Assembly (NCBI GenBank): GCA_052161625.1
Contig: CP197412.1
Length of the DNA stretch: 64,000 bases
Origin: JBKCUI01 sp052161625
GTDB lineage: Bacteria > Planctomycetota > Planctomycetia > Pirellulales > Pirellulaceae
Direction: 5' to 3' (one strand)
Both the position numbers and the translations under genes were made by a program. This document shows positions 9,497-17,540 of this stretch, piece after piece (positions within the stretch are counted from its first letter, which is position 1; every line of letters begins with the position of its first letter). Under the pieces are notes generated by a model, which was not told where the DNA came from, did not search any database, and was given only the letters and a program-made list of their open reading frames with translations.

Positions 9497-10561
9497 ATGG
9501 ATAAAGCTGAAAAGGCTGCAATCAGCTTCTTTGAAAAGAACCTTACGTACTGGGTCGCCCTCTGCATGGTGATCGGGTTGCTCATCGGTAAATTCGTGCC
9601 GGCCATCCCGGCCTTTCTCGCCAAGTTCGAGTACGCCAATGTTTCGATTCCGATTGCGGTTTTGATCTGGCTTATGATTTATCCGATGATGATGAAGGTG
9701 GATTTCGCCAGTATCCAATATGTAGGAAAGAATCCCAAGGGACTGTACGTTACTTGGGTCGTGAACTGGCTCATCAAGCCGTTCACGATGTTTGGTATCG
9801 CCGCCTTCTTTTTCTATGTGGTCTTCAAGCCGTGGATTTCCCCAGAACTTGCTAAGGAATATTTGGCCGGTGCTGTTTTACTTGGGGCGGCGCCTTGCAC
9901 GGCCATGGTCTTTGTTTGGAGTCACCTGACGCGCGGGAATGCCGCCTACACCGTCGTTCAAGTGGCAACCAATGACTTGATCATCCTGATTGCCTTCACC
10001 CCCATCGTGGCGTTCTTGCTCGGCATTGGCGGGATCACGATTCCATGGATGACGCTGATCGTTTCCGTGGTATTGTTCGTGGTCGTACCGTTAGTCGGGG
10101 GAGTGCTCACGCGAAACCTGGTCATTCGGGCTAAAGGGGAAGAGTACTTTCAAAACTCGTTCATCCCGAAGTTCAACAACATCACGATCGCCGGCCTATT
10201 GCTGACACTGGTTCTGATCTTTTCGTTCCAGGGCGAAGTGATAACCAACAATCCGCTGCACATTGTTCTGATCGCCGTCCCGCTGATCATCCAAACGGTG
10301 CTGATCTTCTTTCTGGCTTATGGAGCCTGCTACCGACTCCACTGTCGTCACGATATCGCAGCACCTGCCGGAATGATCGGAGCATCCAATTTTTTTGAGC
10401 TATCTGTTGCCGTTGCCATCACGCTCTTCGGAGCTACTTCGCCAGTCGTTTTAGCGACGATTGTGGGTGTGCTGGTGGAAGTCCCTGTGATGCTGGCTCT
10501 GGTAGCCTATGCAAATAGAACTAGCGGTTCGTTCTCGAAATTCGAAAGCAGTGGTCAGTAG
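9497..10561 (+). CDS. Acr3 family arsenite efflux permease
   Basis: A 354-aa inner-membrane protein with about ten hydrophobic helices, the normal Acr3 size. The key segment GAAPCTAMVFVWS holds the conserved Cys of Acr3, followed by SHLTRGNAAYTVVQVATNDLIIL and near the end GASNFFELSVAVAITLFG. It exports As(III) driven by the proton motive force. A two-domain ArsA is encoded convergently next to it; ArsA normally energises ArsB, but Acr3-ArsA pairing is also known. It is probably cotranscribed with the upstream arsR. Confidence 0.95.
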   Translation: MDKAEKAAISFFEKNLTYWVALCMVIGLLIGKFVPAIPAFLAKFEYANVSIPIAVLIWLMIYPMMMKVDFASIQYVGKNPKGLYVTWVVNWLIKPFTMFGIAAFFFYVVFKPWISPELAKEYLAGAVLLGAAPCTAMVFVWSHLTRGNAAYTVVQVATNDLIILIAFTPIVAFLLGIGGITIPWMTLIVSVVLFVVVPLVGGVLTRNLVIRAKGEEYFQNSFIPKFNNITIAGLLLTLVLIFSFQGEVITNNPLHIVLIAVPLIIQTVLIFFLAYGACYRLHCRHDIAAPAGMIGASNFFELSVAVAITLFGATSPVVLATIVGVLVEVPVMLALVAYANRTSGSFSKFESSGQ

Positions 10562-10624
10562 TACGACAGAGCCTCAATGCGATTGGTCTCGCCGATCAGT
10601 TCAACGCTCGCGATTGTCAGCAGA

Positions 10625-10645
10625 GCGATTCATGCCATGAATCGC
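10625..10645. repeat. Perfect 10-bp inverted repeat between convergent acr3 and arsA
   Basis: GCGATTCATG and its exact reverse complement CATGAATCGC flank a single C. The site lies in the 97-base gap where acr3 and arsA converge. No T-run follows on either strand, so a classic intrinsic terminator is not shown. It may be a weak bidirectional terminator or a protein-binding site. Confidence 0.4.
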
Positions 10646-10658
10646 CCATTGCATCTCT

Positions 10659-12446
10659 TTATGATTTCGCCGTGGTTAGCTCGGAGTGAGTCAGTCGGCT
10701 AAGCGCCTGGAGGCCGATTGGCGGCTCAATCTGCCAAGGAATGATTGCAACTCGGCTGGCCTGGACATCTTTGACTTCTCGCAAGTACTTCTGTTCATGC
10801 GACTGACGCTGCTTCATCAGCGGGTCCGTGATAGGCAATGGGCTTAGTACTTGATTGATGACCCAGGCAAAGGGCTCGATCTCGGCGCGTCGCAAGTCAC
10901 GCTGCAGCGCTGCTGCTTCATGGACGGGAGTCGCTTCGGGAAGAGTGACAATCAACACGCGAGTGAAGTTGGGATCTCGCAATCGTGGTAGCAAGTTTTC
11001 CACGGCCTCCGGCATTTCACTGGATTGGCGTGTGACCTCGCGGTGGTAGGCAAGCGCCGAATCGAGCAAGAGAACCGTGTGACCAGTGGGAGCGGTATCG
11101 AGCACGACAAACTTATTCGTACCCGCAGCAACCGCATCGGCGAAGGCTCGAAAGACAGCGATTTCTTCGGTGCACGGCGATCGAAGATCTTCTTCAAGCA
11201 ATGCTTTGCCTTGCTGGTCCAGATTCTTCCCAGCTTTTCCCATGACTGCCGCTGAGTATTTGGCCGTTTCTACTTCTGGATCGATGCGACTGACCGACAG
11301 GTTTGGCAAGCTCTCATCGTTCATCGCTGCAGCGATATGCGCTGCTGGGTCGGTAGTGGATAGATGCACGTTGTACCCACGCTCGGCGATCGCAACCGCA
11401 ATAGCTGCAGCAACAGTGGTTTTTCCAACTCCACCTTTCCCCATGGCCAAGATCACTCCGTGACCCGGTGCGACTAAATCATCGATCAAATCAGAAAGCA
11501 TCGGCAACCCATCTATTCGCACGGTGTTGTCCTCTGATGAACCATAGGCCGCATTGGGATCAACTATTCCGAGTCGACGTAGAGAATCAATGCCCAGGAT
11601 TCCATCGGGGCTGAGCGGAACAATAGATAACGGAAAGCCTTTCAAACCTGCTGGCATCGCGGCTAGTGCAGCTTTTCCTCGTTGTTCAAGTGCCACGGCG
11701 TATGGATCACTTGGGTCGATCGCTTGAAACACACCATTGACAACGAGATGTTGATTGCGAACGCCTAACTCCGCTAGCTCGCCGCTGGTTCTCGCTGCTT
11801 CGCGAAGCGCACTTGCTTCGGCGCGAGCTACGAGCACGAGTGTTGTAACCGCAGGATCGCCAAGCGCCTTGACCGAGTCTTGATACAGCTTCTGTTGGTC
11901 CTGCAAGCCGGCTAAAGGCCCGAGGCAACTGGTGCCAGTCGTGTTCTGTTCCATGAAGCCATCCCATGCGGATGGGAGTGTGAGCAGTCGAAGCGTGTGC
12001 CCAGTTGGTGCGGTATCGAAAATTACGTGATCGAATTCGCAAGTCGCTTTCGGATCTCCAAGCAATCGAGAGAACTCATCGAAGGCTGCGATCTCGAGGG
12101 TGCAAGAGCCAGAGAATTGCTCCTCCATGCTATTGACTGCTGCCTCAGGTAGCAGGCCTCGATAAGGCCCGACCATTCGCTCGCGATACTCGGCCGCTGA
12201 TTTCTCTGGATCGAGATTCATTGCAAACAGAGTTGCTATGGCTGGGATTGGAGTCGGATGGTTTCCAAGAGTGACACCCAGGACTTCATCGAGATTCGAT
12301 GCAGGGTCTGTGGACACAAGCAATACTCGTTTGCCTGCATCAGCTAGCTTTACTGCGGTCGCGCATGCAATCGAGGTTTTGCCAACTCCGCCTTTGCCTG
12401 TAAAAAACAAATTACGGGTTGGCTGATCTAAAAACTTCATGGTCAT
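10659..12446 (-). CDS. arsA: ArsA, arsenite efflux ATPase with two fused nucleotide-binding domains
   Basis: A 595-aa protein of two homologous halves, as in classical ArsA. Half one has GKGGVGKTSIACA near residue 17 and DTAPTGHTLRLL. Half two has GKGGVGKTTVAAA around 337 and DTAPTGHTVLLLD. Both signature Walker A motifs and both DTAP signal-transduction motifs are intact. The protein takes As(III) from ArsD and energises the export permease at the membrane. It follows the arsM-arsD gene by 90 bases on the minus strand, so the order is arsR, arsM-arsD, arsA. Confidence 0.95.
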   Translation of the reverse strand: MTMKFLDQPTRNLFFTGKGGVGKTSIACATAVKLADAGKRVLLVSTDPASNLDEVLGVTLGNHPTPIPAIATLFAMNLDPEKSAAEYRERMVGPYRGLLPEAAVNSMEEQFSGSCTLEIAAFDEFSRLLGDPKATCEFDHVIFDTAPTGHTLRLLTLPSAWDGFMEQNTTGTSCLGPLAGLQDQQKLYQDSVKALGDPAVTTLVLVARAEASALREAARTSGELAELGVRNQHLVVNGVFQAIDPSDPYAVALEQRGKAALAAMPAGLKGFPLSIVPLSPDGILGIDSLRRLGIVDPNAAYGSSEDNTVRIDGLPMLSDLIDDLVAPGHGVILAMGKGGVGKTTVAAAIAVAIAERGYNVHLSTTDPAAHIAAAMNDESLPNLSVSRIDPEVETAKYSAAVMGKAGKNLDQQGKALLEEDLRSPCTEEIAVFRAFADAVAAGTNKFVVLDTAPTGHTVLLLDSALAYHREVTRQSSEMPEAVENLLPRLRDPNFTRVLIVTLPEATPVHEAAALQRDLRRAEIEPFAWVINQVLSPLPITDPLMKQRQSHEQKYLREVKDVQASRVAIIPWQIEPPIGLQALSRLTHSELTTAKS

Positions 12447-12536
12447 AAGCCTTAAGGAGTGAAGAGTAAGGAGTAAGCTTTAGGAGAGTCGGCAGGAACT
12501 TGGCTAACACCTTATGCCTTAGTTCTCAAAGCTCTC

Positions 12537-13799
12537 TCAGCAACAGCCGCTTGTCCCACAGCATCCGCCCGCATTGCTAACGGGAAGAAGTTTTTTCGCT
12601 GGAGAGCCGGCAACCCAGCCTGCTAGATCTTCACGCGATGGATAAACAGTTTGGCTGACGACCTCGCCGTCAACCACGACGACTGGCAGGCAATCGGTAC
12701 CCGCAGTGCTCAGCAGATGGTGAATCGCTTTGTTTTCGATGAAGGCTTGTGGCTGCTGGGCGAGGTTATAACGCTCGACGTGGTGGCCTTGGTTTTTAAG
12801 CCAGTCGAGATCTGCGGCAAACTTAGGCAACACGGGATCGACTTCGGGACCACAGACGCCGGTCGAGCAGCACATGGGTTTGTCGTAGACTTGTACAGTT
12901 TTCATGGTTTTCTCCTTGGAGATGGGTTGGGGATTCAAAACGGGAATCGTGTTCACGGTGTTGATCGAAGGTTGCTTCAGCGCGTGGACTCTCACGCTTG
13001 CGGCAAAGGCATTGGCGTCAAACGATTGCATGACTGAGGCGAGCCCATCGTGCAAAGACCTCTCGTTCGATGCGCACGACCCGCCACCACAGCATCCGTC
13101 GTTGCTAGCCATTGTATACGCGTTCAGGTCTGAGCCTGTGTCCGAGATGGCCACGGAAGCGAATCCGGCTTGTTCTAATAGATTGCGATACTCGTCGATA
13201 AGAATGGCACCCGAAAAGCAGCCGACATACGCTTCGACACTTTGTTTGACTTCGTTCGGCAGTTCTTGTTTGAGAGCGATGTCGCTCAGAGCCACGCGTC
13301 CGCCTGGTTTCAGTACTCGCAGAATCTCACGAAACACAGCCAACTTATCGGGCACCAGATTGATCACGCAATTGCTGATCACACAGTCGACAGAGTTGTC
13401 GGGGAGTGGCAACTTATCGATGGTGGATTGATGGAACTCGACGTTTGTCAGGCCGAGCTTTTGTTGGCCAGCGCGAGCTCGCTCGAGCATCTCGGTGGTC
13501 ATATCCATACCGATGACGCGACCCGACTCGCCCACTTTGCGAGCAGCGAGAAGCACATCCATGCCACCGCCGCATCCAAGGTCGACGACAACTTCGCCTT
13601 CGCGAAGGCCGGCCAGCGCCAATGGGTTGCCGCAAGACAAGCCCATGTTGGCTTGGGCAGGCAACAGATTGAGTTCGTCCTCTGAGTATCCAAACGCCGA
13701 CGCGATGGATCTGACCGCAGTCGACTCGTTGGATAGCGTGCCTTTTGCCACGCCTGCGTACTGGTCCCGCACATCATCGATCATCATCCGCTTGCTCAT
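12537..13799 (-). CDS. ArsM arsenite methyltransferase fused to ArsD arsenic metallochaperone
   Basis: A 420-aa fusion. Residues 1-250 are an ArsM-type SAM methyltransferase: VVDLGCGGGMDVLLAARKVG, SNCVINLVPDK and EAYVGCFSGA, with the conserved As-binding cysteines, then a DGCCGGGSC tail. Residues 299-420 are a complete ArsD: MKTVQVYDKPMCCSTGVCG with the CC...C As(III) site, FAADLDWL, GTDCLPVVVVDGEVV, and a terminal CCGTSGCC. The linker (about 255-298) is low in identifiable motifs. The Met at residue 299 is preceded by its own ribosome binding site, so ArsD may also be made alone. A single protein could bind As(III), methylate it or pass it to ArsA, encoded next. Confidence 0.9.
   Translation of the reverse strand: MSKRMMIDDVRDQYAGVAKGTLSNESTAVRSIASAFGYSEDELNLLPAQANMGLSCGNPLALAGLREGEVVVDLGCGGGMDVLLAARKVGESGRVIGMDMTTEMLERARAGQQKLGLTNVEFHQSTIDKLPLPDNSVDCVISNCVINLVPDKLAVFREILRVLKPGGRVALSDIALKQELPNEVKQSVEAYVGCFSGAILIDEYRNLLEQAGFASVAISDTGSDLNAYTMASNDGCCGGGSCASNERSLHDGLASVMQSFDANAFAASVRVHALKQPSINTVNTIPVLNPQPISKEKTMKTVQVYDKPMCCSTGVCGPEVDPVLPKFAADLDWLKNQGHHVERYNLAQQPQAFIENKAIHHLLSTAGTDCLPVVVVDGEVVSQTVYPSREDLAGWVAGSPAKKLLPVSNAGGCCGTSGCC
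12906..12917 (-). promoter_or_regulatory. Internal ribosome binding site in front of the ArsD half
   Basis: Read on the minus strand, AAGGAG lies six bases before an in-frame ATG (start base 12905). This is a near-ideal Shine-Dalgarno site inside the arsM-arsD gene. It would allow a separate 122-aa ArsD from 12905 to 12537. It also suggests the fusion arose by loss of the arsM stop codon before an independent arsD gene. Confidence 0.7.
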
Positions 13800-13825
13800 T
13801 TTTTGCTCCTTGGCACGTTATCGCC

Positions 13826-13843
13826 TATCGGCGAAGTACGATA
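13826..13843. promoter_or_regulatory. Putative ArsR operator upstream of arsM-arsD
   Basis: The 18-base site TATCGGCGAAGTACGATA has 5-bp inverted arms TATCG/CGATA separated by 8 bases. It starts 27 bases upstream of the arsM-arsD ATG. An almost identical site, differing at one base, lies upstream of the neighbouring arsR. ArsR/SmtB repressors bind such short imperfect palindromes, so autoregulation plus control of arsM-arsD-arsA is likely. Confidence 0.6.
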
Positions 13844-13905
13844 TTTGTCGGTAAAAATTTTTGTTGGTTACAAAAAGGCACCCGGCGGTGCTTCTCTTCA
13901 TGACT

Positions 13906-14241
13906 TTACAAGTCGGCGATCAGTTTCTTCAATTGGGTCATCGCCTCATTGTTGATGCAGTAGCAAACGCGGGGCCCGTCGATCTCGCCCTGGACCAAGC
14001 CAGTTTCTTTGAGAATCTTCAAATGCTGGGACACCGTCGATTGAGCGAGCGGCATTTCCTCGACGATTTCACCGCACATGCAGGAAGTTCGGCTTAGCAA
14101 TAAACGCACGATCCGTACTCGTGCAGGATGAGCCAGAGCCCAAGTCAGTTTGGCCATGTCTTCCGCCCATTTGACATCTGGCAACGAGAGTTTCTCACTG
14201 GAGGTGGAGCATTTCTGGGCTTCCGCCTTGGTTCGGACCAT
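13906..14241 (-). CDS. ArsR/SmtB family transcriptional regulator (second copy)
   Basis: A 111-aa winged-helix repressor: LTWALAHPARVRIVRLLLSRTSCMCGEIVEEMPLAQSTVSQHLKILKETGLVQGEIDGPRVCYCIN. The CMCGEIV segment matches the ArsR metal site (C-x-C around helix 3), and CYC adds a further thiol pair. It differs clearly from the first ArsR of the island. It lies 106 bases before arsM-arsD on the same strand and is flanked by two matching palindromes, so it probably represses its own gene and arsM-arsD-arsA. Confidence 0.9.
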   Translation of the reverse strand: MVRTKAEAQKCSTSSEKLSLPDVKWAEDMAKLTWALAHPARVRIVRLLLSRTSCMCGEIVEEMPLAQSTVSQHLKILKETGLVQGEIDGPRVCYCINNEAMTQLKKLIADL

Positions 14242-14288
14242 CGATCGATTGCCTTTTGGTTTGAATTGCTACTCGAAACTACATTGTT

Positions 14289-14306
14289 TATCGGCGATGT
14301 ACGATA
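14289..14306. promoter_or_regulatory. Putative ArsR operator upstream of the second arsR
   Basis: TATCGGCGATGTACGATA is identical in 17 of 18 positions to the site before arsM-arsD and has the same TATCG-N8-CGATA arms. It starts 48 bases before the arsR ATG, where an operator overlapping a promoter would be expected. Confidence 0.6.
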
Positions 14307-14485
14307 GGAGTCTTCATGTAAACTGTCAATGCTGATCCCCGAAAATGGCCGAGGTGACATTGCTAGAGTCCCAAACCCAAAGTAATCTTCTCAACAGTCC
14401 CTTCTCTGTCGCGAGAAATTTTCGTTTATGAAACACAGAACGCAGATATCGAAATCATCTGTCACTCCGCCCTGATCAGAGGCGT

Positions 14486-15391
14486 TTGCCAACGCTCTTT
14501 TTTCAAACCTTTCGTTTGCCGCCGATGACTCTGGCGACTCTCTGGATCATCTTTCCCTTTGCTGCTGTTCTTGCTGCGGTTGGGTTGATCGAATCACTGA
14601 TGACACTCACGCTGATTGATGAAATCACCGAGACCCAAGGTAACAGTAATCGAGAATGTCTCGGTCAAGGAATTGCAAACATCGTCTGTGGGATGTTCGG
14701 AGGAATGGGCGGATGTGCCATGATTGGCCAGTCGCTCATCAATGTGGAATCAGGCGGTCGAGGACGGGTATCGGGAGCCTTTGCGGCTTGCTGTCTTCTC
14801 GCCTTTGTGACGTTCTTCTCACAGTGGATTGAGATGATTCCTATGGCTGCACTCGTCGGAGTGATGTTCATGGTCGTCATTGGAACGTTTGAGTGGGCAT
14901 CGTTGAAGCTTTATCGCAAGGTTCCATTCACTGACTTCTTGGTTATGGTGATTGTAACACTCTATACCGCATTGATGCATGATCTTGCCTCAGCTGTCAT
15001 CATTGGAGTGATCGTTTCTTCTTTGGCCTTCGCATTTAAGCATGCCAAGAACGTAAACGCTGACATCAAGATTAACGAGCAAGGTGCCAAGGTCTATCAG
15101 CTTCACGGACCGTTGTTCTTTGCCTCGACAACACAATTCAAGGAACTGTTCGATGCGAGGAAGGATCCAGACACGGTCGTCATCGATTTCTATTTTACGC
15201 GAGTCTATGACCACTCGGCGATGGGGGCGATCCATGTCGTGGCCAAGAAGTATCAGCAACTTGGCAAGACGGTGCACCTCACGCATCTCAGTGAGGAGTG
15301 CCGAACGATGATTCATAAAGCGAAAGACTTGATCACGGTTTCATTCTCTGAAGAGCCACAGTATCACCTGACGACCGACAAATTCCAGTGA
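14486..15391 (+). pseudogene. N-terminally truncated SulP family anion transporter with STAS domain
   Basis: The 301-aa product covers only the C-terminal half of a SulP transporter, which normally has about 500-560 aa. It starts at a loop equivalent to roughly residue 200 and keeps ATLWIIFPFAAVLAAVGLIESLMTLTLIDEIT, then GGMGGCAMIGQSLIN, further helices, and a complete cytoplasmic STAS domain (about residues 195-295). No N-terminal transport helices are encoded upstream: the frame is closed by TGA at 14429 and the intervening sequence does not resemble the family. The only start is a TTG without a clear ribosome site. It is most likely a remnant that cannot transport by itself, although a short expressed form cannot be excluded. 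Confidence 0.7.
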
Positions 15392-15456
15392 GCAACAAAC
15401 AACTCAAGCCGTGAGATCGTTTCGATCGACTGCTTATCTTTCCTGGCCCTTCATTT

Positions 15457-17319
15457 TTAGGGGATGGCCAAGACGGAAGAACGCGGAGCGAGTTGAGTCT
15501 CAGACCATATGCCAGCTTGATTGTTCCCCGAGGGGAAGTCTGACTTTCTTATGAATTTCCGCTCTTGGATTGGTCTAGCGGTTTCACTCGCTGTCAGGTG
15601 TTCTTTCAAAGTTTGAAACAAGTCGTCAATCACGAGTTGTTCCTGAGGTAGCTTGCTGTGCCGGGCATGCAAGAAATACTCCGTTCCCGATCGCTTGAGC
15701 TGAGCACTTTGGACAGGCACCACACCGTCCGAGTCGCCATAGCCCGGCATCCAGTAACCGGTGCCGATGATCGAATGTGTGGCGACGGATGGATCGATCG
15801 GCAAGCAATTGACGGCTTGCAGTAAGGGGCTGTCGGGTTCGAGCAGATCAATGCTGGTTGGAATTCGCCGACTGAACTCGTTTGAGAAGACCCCGGGGTT
15901 GGCGGCGATCAAGGCGCTGTGATCCAATCGCCGTTGTTCGGGCTCGCGGACCAGCAACGAACTGATGCGGCCGATCCATTTTTGGGCCCAAGGAGACCCT
16001 TGGTGTGGAGTACCCAGAAAGACGACACGGCGAACTCGAGGAGATGGTTCAAAGAAACACGCCTCGGACAATCGGTGTTGCGCCTGCGGTGTCATGTGGA
16101 CTTGGTCGAAAGGTCGATTGGCGATCGATCGCCACAAGCGGTCGTCACTATGGCTGACCTGCAGTCGCGATATCAAACCTCCCATGCTGTGCCCGACCAG
16201 CACAACATCGGATAGGGCGGAATCTGCCCCATGTGGATCAAAAGTTTGGCAAGCGTCTTCGAGTTGTTTGCGCAGCAGCGCAGCGCTGGTCAGGAATGGA
16301 GCCCCCGTTGCATATTCGAATCCCCACAACTGGAATCGCTCCACAAGATCGGGCCTCGCATAGAACTCATTGGCCACGTTTGCCCAAGTCATCCGGTCTG
16401 AAATCAAACCATGTGACAGGACGATCGGTATCTTTCCACGTTCATAAGGGCGTACCACAAACAGGCCTTCTTCGTCTGGGTTGGTTTGCCCAGGTTGGAG
16501 AAAGTCACGGATGTTCCCCTGCTCGGAGTGGATCAGCGCGTAAGCAAACGGAGCAGAAAGATCGCGGGCCAGCGGGAAGCTGATATGGTCGATGGCGACA
16601 CTGCTAAAGACAGTCGGGTCGTACAGCTCCAGAATGGGGGTTGATGACTCGTCCGAAGTCGACACACTGGGGCGTAGGAGAATCGTAGCGGCTGCCATTT
16701 GTTGTCGGCGACGGAATCGCTCGTCTGGACGTCGGCAATGCACTGCGATGGTTGGCAAACCGATGCCGCACTCGGCATAGACGCGGTTCAGGTGACGAGT
16801 TCGATACTGGCCAACCGGAATGAGTTGATCCACTTCGAATCGGTTGCCTGGCACGCCGCGCCAAACGATAGGAATCGTTTGGCAGCTGTCACCCAAATGC
16901 ACTTGCAAGCCCTGCCGCGGGTCGAACCGCGCGAAGCGAGTCCCTTCATTCAGCAATCCCAACAAGGCGTCGTGATACAGATCGCTTGCTCGACTGGTGC
17001 CGTTGTGGCTTGAGATCGATTGTGGATCGAGGGAACACCAGGCGCCTAATGTGGCCCGGGTGAAGTAGTCCACACAAGCGTCGCTCCCGGAACGGGCTAA
17101 CGATAGAGCGTGGGCATAATCCATCTCCGCTTGAGACAGAGCAGAGTCAGGAGAGATTGAGGCCGCGTTTTGCAACGCATAGGCCTTTGTTCGCGAATCC
17201 GTTTTCGGCGGACGCCACTGACCATTGAGGCCCATTGCAGCACAGCCGCCGCAAAACCCGGTCAAGGCCAAGACAAGCAACAGGGTCAGGTGGCTCCATC
17301 CGGGGCGTTTGTTCAACAT
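15457..17319 (-). CDS. Exported alpha/beta hydrolase, probable lipoprotein
   Basis: A 620-aa protein. The leader MLNKRPGWSHLTLLLVLALTGFCGGCAA suggests a signal peptide with a possible lipobox at GGC. The core has VLSHGLISDRMTW (oxyanion-hole region) and VVLVGHSMGGLISRL, the nucleophile elbow with the catalytic Ser, then VVFLGTPHQGSPWA. A late GDSDGVVPVQSA and HARHSKLP may supply Asp and His. This fits a lipase/esterase-like hydrolase; the substrate is unknown. The ATG at 17319 has GAGGGAGC just upstream and was preferred to 17373. Neighbours on the same strand are the kinase and sigma genes, but a 220-base gap separates them. Confidence 0.8.
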   Translation of the reverse strand: MLNKRPGWSHLTLLLVLALTGFCGGCAAMGLNGQWRPPKTDSRTKAYALQNAASISPDSALSQAEMDYAHALSLARSGSDACVDYFTRATLGAWCSLDPQSISSHNGTSRASDLYHDALLGLLNEGTRFARFDPRQGLQVHLGDSCQTIPIVWRGVPGNRFEVDQLIPVGQYRTRHLNRVYAECGIGLPTIAVHCRRPDERFRRRQQMAAATILLRPSVSTSDESSTPILELYDPTVFSSVAIDHISFPLARDLSAPFAYALIHSEQGNIRDFLQPGQTNPDEEGLFVVRPYERGKIPIVLSHGLISDRMTWANVANEFYARPDLVERFQLWGFEYATGAPFLTSAALLRKQLEDACQTFDPHGADSALSDVVLVGHSMGGLISRLQVSHSDDRLWRSIANRPFDQVHMTPQAQHRLSEACFFEPSPRVRRVVFLGTPHQGSPWAQKWIGRISSLLVREPEQRRLDHSALIAANPGVFSNEFSRRIPTSIDLLEPDSPLLQAVNCLPIDPSVATHSIIGTGYWMPGYGDSDGVVPVQSAQLKRSGTEYFLHARHSKLPQEQLVIDDLFQTLKEHLTASETARPIQERKFIRKSDFPSGNNQAGIWSETQLAPRSSVLAIP

Positions 17320-17540
17320 TTTTAGCTCCCTCGAGAACAATACCCCTCTGGAGACTTGCTGCTCGGATTCCACGGGTCGAATGTCTGGAATTCGAGGTGA
17401 AAGGCATGCCCATCACGCATGGATGGAAAACTTTCGCCAATCGACCTTTCCAATTCGAATCGATTTTCCGATTGAACGATCCACCCGGTATTGTTAAAGA
17501 ACTCGGACGTTACGTCGAATTGACAAGCGTTTCTAAGGGG

